Shown: piece by piece, positions 23,473 through 32,984 of the stretch | How positions within the stretch are numbered: position 1 is the stretch's first letter | Layout of the letters: each line of letters opens with the position of its first letter | From: Ustilago trichophora | Taxonomy: Eukaryota > Basidiomycota > Ustilaginomycetes > Ustilaginales > Ustilaginaceae | Assembly (NCBI GenBank): GCA_900323505.1 | Contig: OOIN01000027.1 | Coordinates: 434,001 to 498,000, forward strand | Length of the DNA stretch: 64,000 nt | Direction: 5' to 3' | Notes under the pieces: generated by a model | The model's input: the letters and a program-made list of their open reading frames with translations, nothing else | Database searches by the model: none | Told to the model about the DNA's origin: nothing | Translations under genes and position numbers: made by a program

Positions 23473-24021
23473 TTACCGACGACGTACTGCCCATGGCGGA
23501 GGCGGAAAGTCAAATCTCAACGGACCCCACCTGTTCACCAAGCTGTCCTTACTTTCAACGGCGAAATGATTGACCCAGTCCCAGATTCGCTGTGGGTCCC
23601 CTTCTGGCAGATGCACGAAGCCCGCAGGTTTGACCTCCTCGAAAATTTTCGCCACCAGCATCATGATGACTTTTTCTCTGCTCAAGCGGCCCCATCGATC
23701 CCATCGTTCGCGAACGTAAGGCGAGATAAAGAGGCATTCTTCTGGGTTGTCTGAAGGGCTGCAACCCAGCATGAAACGTGCATGAGGCTCATGTATGTGA
23801 AGCCTGAACCTGTCGTATGTGTCTTGGTCTGTTGGCTCAATTGAGGCAACATCGTTTTCGGAAAGGAGGAAGTGACGGTAGAGCTGATGCGCATGGCGTT
23901 GTGAGAAGGCGGTCTCGGTGATTTCGTTGCGAATGTCAGGCGCCCTTGGAGGTTGGTCAATCTGCCGAGCGCAGAGTATCAGAGGAGAGAGCGTGAAGAG
24001 GAGCGAGAGTCTCGCAAACAT
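23473..24021 (-). CDS. Secreted effector candidate A1 (most divergent family A member)
   Basis: 182 aa with a signal peptide at about 1-18 (MFARLSLLFTLSPLILCA). The mature part keeps the family A skeleton: ARF at 81-83, FISP at 98-101, PAGF at 132-135 and a WDWV helix at 147-150 where the others have FWxxL. The PxGHLxP motif is not recognisable. Unlike its neighbours it has two mature cysteines (87 and 96), which could form one disulfide. The C-terminus is Pro/Arg-rich (FPPPPWAVRRR). It is the first gene after beta-tubulin and defines the left edge of the array. It has no known domain; an effector role is inferred from secretion and context. Confidence 0.82.
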   Translation of the reverse strand: MFARLSLLFTLSPLILCARQIDQPPRAPDIRNEITETAFSQRHAHQLYRHFLLSENDVASIEPTDQDTYDRFRLHIHEPHARFMLGCSPSDNPEECLFISPYVRERWDRWGRLSREKVIMMLVAKIFEEVKPAGFVHLPEGDPQRIWDWVNHFAVESKDSLVNRWGPLRFDFPPPPWAVRRR

Positions 24022-24022
24022 C

Positions 24023-24066
24023 GTGATGGAGAAACGTAAGGTCAGTGATGGAGAAACGTAAGGTCA
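24023..24066. repeat. Perfect 22-bp tandem duplication in the 5' leader
   Basis: The 22-bp unit starting gtgatggagaaacg occurs twice without mismatch (24023-24044 and 24045-24066), directly upstream of the A1 ATG. It lengthens the leader between TATA element and start codon and is probably recent. Confidence 0.95.
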
Positions 24067-24108
24067 GTGTCGAAGGTGGTGTGCGCCAAGCATTGGCAGG
24101 GGTAGAAC

Positions 24109-24115
24109 TATATAT
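24109..24115 (-). promoter_or_regulatory. TATA element of effector A1
   Basis: ATATATA on the coding strand about 90 bp upstream of the A1 ATG, matching the spacing in other members of the array. Confidence 0.6.
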
Positions 24116-24743
24116 CTGAAGTCGCACGAGGTCGATCCCTTGTGCAACGACTTAGCCAAGCATGGAGACTAACTTTCACGTCGCTGGTTGGCCAGGACAA
24201 GTGCTGGTCCTCACAATGCCCGTTTCCAGTGGGACCGCATCCCATCGCAGGATTGCTGGGTCAATCCTGACTAAGTTAACCCATCGACGTGCATCAGTAT
24301 GCCGTTTTCATCTTAGCCCACCTGATATCGCTACTCCACCGGACCGGGCCATCCTCCTTTCTTGGGCCAATCCGCTCTCATTCAAAGCCGGCGGAAAACG
24401 AACGCAATTATCGAAGGCAGCACATGCAAGACGGGTGCCACATACGCCCCTCTCCCGTCCCGGTGGAGACTCTTGTGGCAGCCCGATGAAGATCTTGCCA
24501 ACAACCTTGTTCTTCATCACTCGTGCGATCTCGAATTTCTATGGCTTGATTTGTTAATGCCTCAATGCTCTTCAGCCCTTGTGCTGGCTAAGGCTGGCTC
24601 GCATGCCCCACTTGCTCTTAGGTGAGGAGGCTTGCGTCGACCCACCTTCTACACATGACATCAGCCGCCGGGAAAGATGGCTTGCACTTTGTCAATCACT
24701 CCAACCACCATATCACCACGGACCATCAACGCTAGCACCTCGT

Positions 24744-25277
24744 CTATAAAAATCGAAGTGCATCGGCACCGTAGTGATTTATCACCTGCGCTCTATTCAA
24801 CTGAAAATGGCCCTCCATGTTGCGCAACTTCCTCCACGCATCTGCGAACTCCATCGTCGCCGGAAAATGCGCCTCTCCATAAATCCGCGATCTCGAGCCA
24901 GGGTTCACGCCGAACATGACCATTCCAGCTTTCCTCCATCCTGTAGCCGGATCTGTAAATGTGAGGGGGGAGATCGCCAAAATGCCGTGTTGATTCACAG
25001 GATCGCTAATGACCATAAATCGCGTACGCTCGTTGAGGACGTGGGAGTTCAAGCGATCCGTGACGTCGTGCGTATCACCGATGACGTCGGTGAAGAAGTT
25101 GCTCTCCAGATTGAGACTACGCTCGACCTCGCGGGCGTATCTTCGTGCTTGATTCGTGTGTGGATTTAGGTTGAAGTCTGATGGACCGCCATGATTCCCG
25201 GCTCCGCTGACCTGGTAAGTGAGGTAAAGGAAAAGGAGGGGCTGGAACAGAGTGATGGCGAGGATCATGGGTCTCAT
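24744..25277 (-). CDS. Secreted effector candidate A2
   Basis: 177 aa, signal peptide at about 1-25 (hydrophobic ITLFQPLLFLYLTYQVSGA). The mature protein has no cysteine. Family A marks are TRFMV after an HVLNE helix, the AISPLTF strand in place of the usual YASP, and the paralogue-specific GEAHFPATM segment. It ends in a helix and HYGADALRFL. It is a tandem duplicate of A3, with which it shares EAHFP, the VTDR/VTER stretch before SHV, and NHYG/HHYG near the end. The start is the ATG at 25275-25277, 71 bp from a TATATAAG element. Function unknown; probably a secreted virulence factor by context. Confidence 0.86.
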   Translation of the reverse strand: MRPMILAITLFQPLLFLYLTYQVSGAGNHGGPSDFNLNPHTNQARRYAREVERSLNLESNFFTDVIGDTHDVTDRLNSHVLNERTRFMVISDPVNQHGILAISPLTFTDPATGWRKAGMVMFGVNPGSRSRIYGEAHFPATMEFADAWRKLRNMEGHFQLNRAQVINHYGADALRFL

Positions 25278-25347
25278 GTTGGGCTGAGATGGGAATGAAA
25301 GCTCACGAACTATGCTGTTCGCCTTTCTGCGGGCTCAACAACAGCAT

Positions 25348-25355
25348 CTTATATA
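25348..25355 (-). promoter_or_regulatory. TATA element of effector A2
   Basis: TATATAAG on the coding strand, about 70 bp upstream of the A2 ATG and conserved with the A3 promoter. Confidence 0.65.
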
Positions 25356-25679
25356 CCTTAAATGGGCACGCTCGAGCTCAGCTGCGTTTTCTAGGGCACA
25401 GCTGCCTGGGCGCTTGTCAGCTTCTCCTGCACCTCACTGCTTCGAACCGGAAGGCGACATGAAATGGGGTACGGACTCATGTCACAGTACACATGCCGTA
25501 CTGTACAGCTTCTGGTATGCCGGACTGGATGACAACGGATGCTATGCAGGATGCACTGGGACGTTACAACAGTGCAGAACGTTGCAACAGTGCCGTTGGC
25601 CCCTGCTTAATCCCGCTGCGCATGTCTGTGCGCAACTGAAACAATCACCATATCACCACCCACCGCCAACGCTAGCACC

Positions 25680-26255
25680 TCATTCCAATCGAAGTACATT
25701 GTATCCATAATGATGCATTAAACTCTCTTTGTTCCACGGCGCGATTCTGTTGATACTGAGCAACATCCTCGACGCTCTTTGAGGATCCATCGTCTCCGGA
25801 AAATGTGCCTCTCCCAAAATCTCCGACCTAAGGTTAGGGGTCACGCTCAACATGAGCACCGCCCGTTTCCACCGCTTCGTAACAGGATGCTCGAATATGA
25901 AAGGGGAGAAAGCCAAAGCACCGGCTGGGTTTCCAGGCTCGCGAAGCAGTATGAAACGTGCATTCGGGTTATCGACGTGCGAGCTGGCGCGTTCCGTGAC
26001 ATCGTTGCTATTCCCAATGATGGGGGTGAAAAATCCTCTGGGCAGCCTGAGTTCACTTTCGACAGAGTCGGCAGCCCTTTGGGCTAGATTCGTATCATGC
26101 AGCTGGTCGTCAATGTGTGGGTTCTCGTTGTAGTCGGCTAGGAGGCCATGAAACTCCGCTCCGTCGACCTCGGAAGTGGGGAAAAGAAGGAGGAGGAGGA
26201 CCAGGAGGAATGTGGGAAGCTGGATAAGAAAGACTGTGAGGGTCACGGGCTTCAT
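25680..26255 (-). CDS. Secreted effector candidate A3
   Basis: 191 aa, signal peptide at about 1-32 with a long leucine core (LLVLLLLLF). The mature part is cysteine-free and shows LRLPRGFFTPIIG (a version of the LPxGHLxP motif), NARFILL, LAFSPFIF and GEAHFPETM, ending HYGYNVLRLE. It is the closest relative of A2 and lies in the second unit of the tandem duplication. The ATG at 26253-26255 starts directly at the signal peptide. About 0.6 kb upstream of it, up to the transaldolase stop at 26847, contains only promoter sequence. Confidence 0.87.
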   Translation of the reverse strand: MKPVTLTVFLIQLPTFLLVLLLLLFPTSEVDGAEFHGLLADYNENPHIDDQLHDTNLAQRAADSVESELRLPRGFFTPIIGNSNDVTERASSHVDNPNARFILLREPGNPAGALAFSPFIFEHPVTKRWKRAVLMLSVTPNLRSEILGEAHFPETMDPQRASRMLLSINRIAPWNKESLMHHYGYNVLRLE

Positions 26256-26326
26256 GTTGGGCTGGGCTGGGAACGAAAGCTCGCGGGCGATGCTGATTGC
26301 CCGGGTACAGAGCTCAACAACGACAC

Positions 26327-26334
26327 CTTATATA
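26327..26334 (-). promoter_or_regulatory. TATA element of effector A3
   Basis: TATATAAG on the coding strand, 72 bp upstream of the A3 ATG, inside the duplicated promoter block. Confidence 0.65.
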
Positions 26335-26846
26335 CCTCAGATAAGCCACCTCGAGCCCAGCTGATTCCCTTACGGCACAGCGGCCGGGACGCTTGTCAGC
26401 TTCTCATGCATCCCATGTCTCCGGACCGAAAGCTGACATGAAATGTGGCAGATGCTCATCTCCCCGTACACACGCTGCTGCCAATCTGCTATGATGCACA
26501 GTGCAGCCTTTGGCGCGGAAAAATCGGAACAGATGTCATCAGATGTTGTGAAGATTGCACTGAGGCGTTGCAAGGGCGTGGGACGGTGTCCGTGACATTG
26601 CCCCCTTTTCCATCACCCTGCGCGAAACTGTGCGCAAATGTAATGGTCTCACGAGTCGAGGCTTTGCCATCGGCATTGATCGGTGTTGCTGTCGAGGAGC
26701 AGATGGGAACCTGCAGTTGAGCAAGAAAGCCAAGGATGGTCGTGGTGGCAAGCCGGATATCATTTCGCTTCGGTTTCGTGACTTTTATTTCTATTCCGCA
26801 AGACGTGAATGAAAACACAACAGTTTCTCTCTAAAAAGTCGTAGAT

Positions 26847-28053
26847 TTAAGCCGAAACAGCACCGACCTTGGCAATTGCTGTCTCGATAAGCGTCTTGGC
26901 CTGCAGCTCCGCCTTCTGGAAAACCTCTACAGCGTCCTTGATCCTCCTACTTGTCTCGCTGTCTTCCTTGATCGCTTTCTCGAGCTCTTCTGCTGCATTT
27001 GCTAGGTAGTCTACACTAAGATCAAACGTCTGAGCCTTGCCGTCTGCGCGGAGAGGATCCACCTTGAGCAATGGCAGAGTCTCTTCTGGCAGCTCGGTGC
27101 TATATGTCTTGCTGGGCCTGTACACTTTACCAGTGATCTCGGGTGCTTGAAGCGCACACATGTCCACAAGGAGGGGTGCGAGGATGGTTGCTTGCTGCGA
27201 TCCAAGTGCTGGCATGGCGAGGACCTCGTTAAGGGCGATGAAGCTTGCCGACTTGATGACAGGGGGCTGGTCCTTGCCAGCGAGTACAAGCTGACGGTAT
27301 GCCTGGTAGATATGAGCCATGCGGGGCGACATAGGATGCTGTGTCTCGGGGTTCTCGTACACCAGTCGGTCGGCGGGGGCGGTGAAGTGAGCCAGGATCT
27401 CGTTGAAGTAAGGGGAGATGTAGAGACATCCAGCTTGTGCAGCGGCAAGCGCTTGGGGCACGGAGAAGAGACCGGTTCCCAGAGTGCGGATGCCGTGCTC
27501 TTTCTCGAGAATGCTAGCGGCCAGCATACCGGGGCCGGTGGTGAGGATCTTGATGCAGTATCGGTCGCGCGAGATACCAGCGGCGGCGAACTCGCGGTCG
27601 TAGGCGAGGGCGTGGGCGACGATAGCTTCCGTGTTGTAGGCGTGTGCCGGGGAGGCCTGGAGAAGTGCACGGCCGGCAATGTTGGGGAGGTTCTGGGCGC
27701 AAAGCTTGACGCTCTGTACATTCAAAGCGCAAGTAGAGCAAAGTGTCAAAGCAGGGATCTCATCTGGCTAGTCCTGCACTCTTGAAACCTAGACAAGTAA
27801 ACGAGATACTTACGACGCGGTCGAGAACAGCGAGCCAGTCAGCACCGGGGCTCTCGCGAATGACCTGCTCGAGCAGAGCCTGGTTCGACTCGAGGGCCAG
27901 TGCGTCAGCAACGATGAACTGGTTTGAGGTCATGTCGTTGGGCTGAACGCCAAGCGCCTTCAGCTGCTGCGTGAGGGCAATGTCAAGCGTGTCGACATCG
28001 ATCTCGAGCTGCTGGGCGGCGTTGACGATGACTGGAACGGTGGTCGCTGTCAT
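26847..28053 (-). CDS. Transaldolase-family protein, two exons
   Basis: CDS is complement(join(26847..27713, 27814..28053)), 368 aa. The 100-bp intron begins GTAAGT, ends GTACAG and lies between codons 80 and 81. The protein shows the transaldolase barrel with the Schiff-base lysine in CIKIL (K135), then TGLFSVPQALAAAQAG and YISPYFNEI. The canonical N-terminal TTNPSLI motif is replaced by MTSNQFIVAD, so it is a divergent paralogue and its exact sugar-phosphate substrate is uncertain. It lacks a signal peptide and is presumably cytosolic. It lies inside the effector array and shares a 0.6-kb divergent promoter with the mannose-6-phosphate isomerase-like gene. Confidence 0.9.
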
Positions 28054-28643
28054 TTTTGCGTATGGATAGAGGGTTGGTGATACAAGGGACCGGTAAAAAC
28101 GTCCAGAGAAGACTAAGATGTTTCTGTATTTAAACCAGAATGAATGACAGGGTCCTTTCTTGCTCCCTCACCCTCCGAGTTGGCCGGCTCTGCGCCGCAA
28201 GAACAATAAGTGGCAACAGGCAGAAGCGTCGGTCGGGAAATTCAGTGCCGACCGGCAACGTGGGGAAGTTCGGCGAATTTCAAACACCGGCCACCGACGA
28301 TATTTCTTTTTCTTTTTCGGGTTTTTTTTTGGCCTGGTTGGTTCGTTCACCGGTCAATGTTGCATCAACAACACACCGACCAAGCATATAGCACTGAAGA
28401 TTTCTTGCAAGGTTAATGCTGGAAAAGGACCGAAGTGTGGCCGAGTCCGCCGCTTCATGTGGATCTGTCAAAGATGTCATTCTGAATAGTCCGACTTTTC
28501 GTGTCATGTGCGGGCTTCTCCTTCTCCTTGACCTTCGTCCGTATAACAACTCTAAGATCCTACTTCCAGCTTAAAGCTCCTTCACATCAGTCTCGAAACC
28601 ACCCTCACTTTCGAATTCGCATCCCGTACAGCTGTCTCTCACA
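28054..28643. promoter_or_regulatory. Divergent promoter, transaldolase / sugar isomerase
   Basis: 590 bp between two oppositely oriented metabolic start codons. It contains a T-rich patch at 28305-28330 and a CT-rich leader before 28640. The head-to-head layout suggests co-regulation, which is inference. No ORF in it is convincing. Confidence 0.6.
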
Positions 28644-29708
28644 ATGGCGGGCTCATCTCACGAAGTTGTCCCCAACCCAACCGCGCCCAAGCTAGCCGGT
28701 CCCATCATCCTCCCTTCGCACCAACTTCCCGAACGATTCTACCTCGGTGGCCCGCGCATTGCATCCTTCCGCGGAGAGCCATCTCGCAGCAGTCGAGAGC
28801 CAGAAGACTGGGTGGCCTCCACGACGTGCTGTGCTGGGCACGACACGCTCGGACTCACCCGCCTCCCCACCACGAACACGTTGCTGCTCGACGAGATCCA
28901 GCGAGATCCCATCTCCTGGCTTGGCGCCACTCACGTTGACAAGTATGGCGAAGATACAAAACTCCTCATCAAACTACTCGACGCTGGACAGCGGCTTCCC
29001 ATCCACGCACACCCGCACGTTGATTGGGCTCGAGTGCATGTCAAGAGGAATCATGGCAAGGCGGAAGCCTGGCACATTCTCTCCTCAGGCGAAGTGTATT
29101 TGGGATTGAAGGAGGCCGTCTCCGAGGAAAGGCTGTTGGAGCTAGTGGATAAGCAGGAGGTGGAAACGATGCTTGCCATGATGCACAAGGTCGACGTCAA
29201 AGAGGGCGATACGGTCTATGTCCCACCCGGCATGCTGCACGCCATCGGCGAAGGTATACTGCTCGTAGAGGTGCAGGAGCCAGAAGATCTTTCGATCCTC
29301 CTAGAGTGGAGAGACTTTCAGCTCGATGGACGCGCAGACGGTCATCTTGGTCTTGGCTTCGAAAAGGCAATCACTGCTGTCACCACCTCAACACTCACCG
29401 AGGAACATCTCGAAACGCTCGTCACAAGGGCAGGTGCGGTTGCGTCAACGAGCAACGTGCTACCTCAAGAAGCGCTGGAATTTTTCAGAATGGATCGATT
29501 CGAACGGAATGCTAACGTCACAGCTAGCTTTCAGATTGTCGTCGTGCTTAAAGGAGAGGTGGAGATCAAGCTCGATAATGGCGAAGAGGGCACACTGCTC
29601 AAGACGGGTAGTACGACACTGTTGAGACATGCTGATGGTTCGGTCACGTTCAAGGCGGGTGAGAACGGAAAGGATGCTGCGTTCGTCGTGATCCGGCCTC
29701 CTTTGTAG
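28644..29708 (+). CDS. Mannose-6-phosphate isomerase class I-like cupin protein
   Basis: 354 aa from the ATG at 28644-28646, intronless. It has a cupin-type metal site: HAHPH (H121 and H123), KAEAWHIL with E141, and PPGMLHAIGEG with H199. LVEVQEPEDLSILLEWRDF follows, which is typical of short bacterial-type (ManA) class I isomerases rather than the longer eukaryotic type. Predicted reaction is interconversion of mannose-6-phosphate and fructose-6-phosphate in the cytosol; related sugar specificity is possible. It is the only plus-strand protein gene within the effector array. A bacterial-like origin is possible and testable by phylogeny. Confidence 0.88.
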   Translation: MAGSSHEVVPNPTAPKLAGPIILPSHQLPERFYLGGPRIASFRGEPSRSSREPEDWVASTTCCAGHDTLGLTRLPTTNTLLLDEIQRDPISWLGATHVDKYGEDTKLLIKLLDAGQRLPIHAHPHVDWARVHVKRNHGKAEAWHILSSGEVYLGLKEAVSEERLLELVDKQEVETMLAMMHKVDVKEGDTVYVPPGMLHAIGEGILLVEVQEPEDLSILLEWRDFQLDGRADGHLGLGFEKAITAVTTSTLTEEHLETLVTRAGAVASTSNVLPQEALEFFRMDRFERNANVTASFQIVVVLKGEVEIKLDNGEEGTLLKTGSTTLLRHADGSVTFKAGENGKDAAFVVIRPPL

Positions 29709-29789
29709 ACCAACATTCATCTTACATTGCATGAACCCCTTTGATCCTTTCGACTTACACCACCCAGCTAGTGCCGAACATCCTCATGG

Positions 29790-30332
29790 TCAAGCGCGAA
29801 AGCCGGAAAGCCAAAGTCTGCCACCGAACCTTCCCTCGAGATCTTCCCTCGCAGCTGTAGCATGACTTGTAACATCCTCTCAAAGATTGCCTTCCCCACG
29901 GATTCCGGAGTGAAGAATTGGCGTCACCGTTCCTGGCCACTCAATTTGAAGGAACAGCAACCCTCTGGTGGGCGCACCGGATCGCGGCGCAGTCACGATC
30001 CATGGTGAAGCATAGATCGAGCTAGCTCTCTCCAGGTCGGCCCAAAGCTCCACGTATCGGGAACCGCCTGATTCAAGGTGCTGTGCGATGGCATGATCCT
30101 GATAGTTGGGGTCGTACATGTACGCGGGGCTGAGATAACCGCGAGGAATATTGAGGAGACGCTCCATCAACAGGGCTCGAGGATGGGCGGCCTGGGCGTT
30201 GGTCCATGAGCGCTCGGATAGTCGGTTAGCCAGCCAGTCTGCACCTTCGTCTGGGTCTGGTGTGGCAGTATGGGATGTGTGCGCGGAGAAGAGGAAGGAG
30301 AAGACGAAAAGGAAAAGGTGAGTGATGAGCAT
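29790..30332 (-). pseudogene. Effector A4, truncated by a nonsense codon
   Basis: The ATG at 30330-30332 starts a signal peptide (about 1-23, LITHLFLFVFSFLF). The reading frame keeps MERLLNIPRGYLSPAYMYD, HAIAQHL, GSRYVEL, IYASPW and GTVTPILHSGIRG, then stops at a TGA (29880-29882) after 150 codons. In the paralogues this position is the Trp of the FWxxL helix. Beyond the TGA the same frame stays open for 29 more codons with a family-like SHATAARED helix, and ends at 29790. This points to a single-base nonsense change removing the last helix. The shortened protein could still be made, so loss of function is inferred. Confidence 0.72.
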
Positions 30333-30724
30333 GGTCAGTCTGTTGTGAGTGACGAGATGAGAAGAAGGCTCAAAAAGGAAGTTCGAAAGGCAGCAGTTGC
30401 TCAAGACGTGTTTTTCGCAGCTACCCTTTCATTTCTGTCAAACTTGGTCAAATAGACAGATTCACAGGCTTCTCTGCTCGTTGTGGGAAAAGGATTGCAA
30501 TGAGCACACGGGAATGGTGGGCCAATATAAAAACGGGTGCCACCCAAGTCCATCTTGAGCGTGCCTAGATCTAAGGAAAGTCTGAAGGTAGAGCCTCGTC
30601 TCCGGAGCCGCGTGCGACAAGAGGAGACATGAAATAGCCAAAGCACGAGAACTGCAGAAGAGCAGCCTCACCTTGTCCGCGATACCCACCTAGTCATCTC
30701 CCAGCAGCCATCTGACCTCTCAGG

Positions 30725-31270
30725 TCACATGCCCATCACTCTTAGCTCCGGGAAAGCCATGACAAGGTGTTCTTTCCTCATGGTTGCATGCTGATGGAGG
30801 TACTGCCAGAAGTTTTCTCGCCTTCCGGGCAGAATTCCCTCTCTGATCCCTGAATGAAACATTGGCACCACGATACCTCGCTGATGAACGCGGAAGAACA
30901 GTACTCCTCTCTCGCGAGCACCCGTGCCAGGCTCATGGAATGCATATGGAGAGGCATAAGTAGATGCTTGCTGACCTTGGACTCCGGCGACCCACATGTA
31001 TCTTGAATTCTCGCTCTGCAGGTGTCGAGCGATCCGGTCTGCCTGGTTGGCGCGAAAAGCGTATATGGGCTGAAGGTGACCCGTTGGGATGCCAAGAAGA
31101 CGTTCCATTTCGTAAGCTTGCTGTTGCGCTGCTGCTTGATTGCTCAGCGTGCTGGACAGGGGGGGTTGGTGCCAGTTCACAGCGTTGTTCGGGCTATCAA
31201 TCATCGCAGAGCATGCTATTGCGGTGAAAAGTAGAGCAGAAAGCAGGTAAGGGGGCAGTACGACGAGCAT
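30725..31270 (-). CDS. Secreted effector candidate A5
   Basis: 181 aa from the ATG at 31268-31270; an in-frame ATG at 31312 would only add a polar leader, so the inner start with an immediate signal peptide (1-22) is preferred. A model family A member: MERLLGIPTGHLQPIY (55-70), QADRIARHL (76-84), NSRY (88-91), TYASPY (104-109), RGVLFF (121-126), GIVVPMFHSGIREG (132-145) and FWQYLHQHATM (154-164). The mature part has no cysteine. Its core promoter reads GGTATTTAAG at 31331-31340. With A4 and A6 it forms a subgroup sharing G-[IF]-R-x-G. Function unknown. Confidence 0.9.
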   Translation of the reverse strand: MLVVLPPYLLSALLFTAIACSAMIDSPNNAVNWHQPPLSSTLSNQAAAQQQAYEMERLLGIPTGHLQPIYAFRANQADRIARHLQSENSRYMWVAGVQGQQASTYASPYAFHEPGTGARERGVLFFRVHQRGIVVPMFHSGIREGILPGRRENFWQYLHQHATMRKEHLVMAFPELRVMGM

Positions 31271-31922
31271 GGTGAGCTTTCGAGAGCGAGACAGTGTGAG
31301 GATTACTGACATGGGCTCTATTTTAATGACCTTAAATACCCCTCAGAGAGAAAGGAAGCTTAGCTGTCCACTGAACCGGCGGCATAAGCCCTAGGCATCA
31401 AGTCAACAGCCTTGCAGACGTGTACAAATGTGAACGGTTCGCATTGTCAAAGACGCACTGCTTTACAGCCTACATCAAGTCCCCACTCGTTGCACTCGAG
31501 CTGCTGTGAACGCCTCTAAGCGGCTCAGCCTGGCATCAGGAAACGGCGCAATCTGAGCTGCTGCATGGGTCTTGTGATCTTCCTATCATGTCCGTTGCTT
31601 GCGCGAGAAGACCCCCCTTCATTTGAGCCCCACCGACCTGCCGTCGCGGCAGAGTTTGTTGAAAATGTTGGTCCAGTCTCCTAGACGCTGTCATCAGTAC
31701 CCATCCCGCTGCTTAACTGAGCGCGATGCCGACAGCTTTGGTGAAAAAGCCTTAGTAGCAGCTTCGTAGCGAGTGGGCACTTCGACATAGGCCGCGAGGC
31801 CTCAGACAACACAAATTCGAATCATTCTCTCAGATACGGGAGAGTCAGGCATGCCCCAAAAGGGCGTGAGAGGCGACATACCAAGGCTTTCGCACGGCGA
31901 GCACTGCATCTTCATTCTAAAG
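31271..31922. other. A5 promoter and A6 3' flank
   Basis: 0.65 kb without a supported ORF. The A5 TATA-like element GGTATTTAAG (coding strand) is at 31331-31340, 61 bp before its ATG. Confidence 0.6.
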
Positions 31923-32462
31923 CTACGCAAGAACATGCGCCATTTGAGGATACTCTTCGACCAGCTCCTGCATCTTAATGGTCGCCCGACTCGTTAAATA
32001 TTCTGCAACATCGACGTTACCACCTGGCAGAAAGCCCTCCCTAAAACCCGTATGCAGGACTGGTTGAGGATGTCCAGTGGGCGAAAGTAGGAAAAAAAGC
32101 GCCCCTCGCTCCCGTCTCCCTGTTCCTGCACGCTCGATCTCCCACGGGGTGGCAAAAATCGTAGTTCGACCGTGTGAATAGATACGCGCAAAACGTGGGT
32201 TGCGATTTCGAAAGTGATCCATGATAAGGACATTATCAGTCACAGGATCGTAGAGATAAGCGGGTTGAAGATGATCGGCAGGCACATGGAGAAGCTCCGC
32301 CAAGTTTTGCGCATAAACATGCGCTTGGTCCGCAGAAGCCCAGTCGAGTGGCGGTTGGTTGGACAAAAATCCCCCTACATTGGGTGCTCGCTCAGCTGCA
32401 TGGCATGTGGGGTGCATGAGGGAAGAGATGAAGAGAACTAGCACCAGGCTGAGACAGATCAT
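31923..32462 (-). CDS. Secreted effector candidate A6
   Basis: 179 aa, signal peptide at about 1-22 (MICLSLVLVLFISSLM to CHA). Family A landmarks follow in order: LLHVPADHLQPAYLYD, IMDHF, NPRFARIY, TIFATPWEI, GALFFLL, GHPQPVLHTGFREGFLPGG, then a terminal helix EYLTSRATIKMQEL in which the usual FW is missing. There is no mature cysteine. It is most like A5 and A4 (GFREG/GIREG followed by LPG). The ATG at 32460-32462 is the only sensible start. The 0.5 kb upstream contains no TATA match as clear as those of its neighbours. Confidence 0.9.
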   Translation of the reverse strand: MICLSLVLVLFISSLMHPTCHAAERAPNVGGFLSNQPPLDWASADQAHVYAQNLAELLHVPADHLQPAYLYDPVTDNVLIMDHFRNRNPRFARIYSHGRTTIFATPWEIERAGTGRRERGALFFLLSPTGHPQPVLHTGFREGFLPGGNVDVAEYLTSRATIKMQELVEEYPQMAHVLA

Positions 32463-32984
32463 GTTAGTGCGATGACGTGGTAGAGTTCTGTGTGAACCGA
32501 CTTTTTGAGAGGGAAATGGGCGAGGCGTATGCTCCTTTTTGTATTTTTCAGATGGCTGGTCAGGTTCAAAAACCGATCCGGCTCGTCCACATTGCTGAGC
32601 GCCTCGCCACAGTACTGCCCGCCCACCGTTGTCACAAAGTATACCGGTTCTTCATCACTTAATCGACTTGCAGACGAAACAAATGCACAGTCCCACAACA
32701 TGTATGCGACCTGCACATCAAGGAAATTCTTACTTCGGCAGTATATTTCACCTCAATCCTGCCTCGTCATCCGCCAGAGCCGTGCGGCCTCTTCCAGCCT
32801 TCACTGTTTGTTCCAAAGCCATGCCAGGGTCGTAGATGCTGACGATGCCATGTCCTTCCCATCGTTACGTCATCGTGTAGCCTTACGCCCTGTTCCAGCG
32901 CACCCAAGCAGCCGCTGTCATCAACGTGCATTGAACCCTGTTGCACCTTCCTCGCTTTGCCTCCTGAATCGATCTCGTTATATC

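Larger units (their letters stand above)
24705..26440. repeat. Tandem segmental duplication carrying A2 and A3
   Basis: Two units of roughly 0.8 kb (about 24705-25470 and 25645-26440) match in order beyond their genes. The 3' flanks share accatatcaccac and aacgctagcacct. The promoters share gctcaacaac, cttatatacct, cgcttgtcagcttctc and gacatgaaatg. Spacing and divergence indicate an unequal crossing-over that copied gene, promoter and terminator together. Confidence 0.85.
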
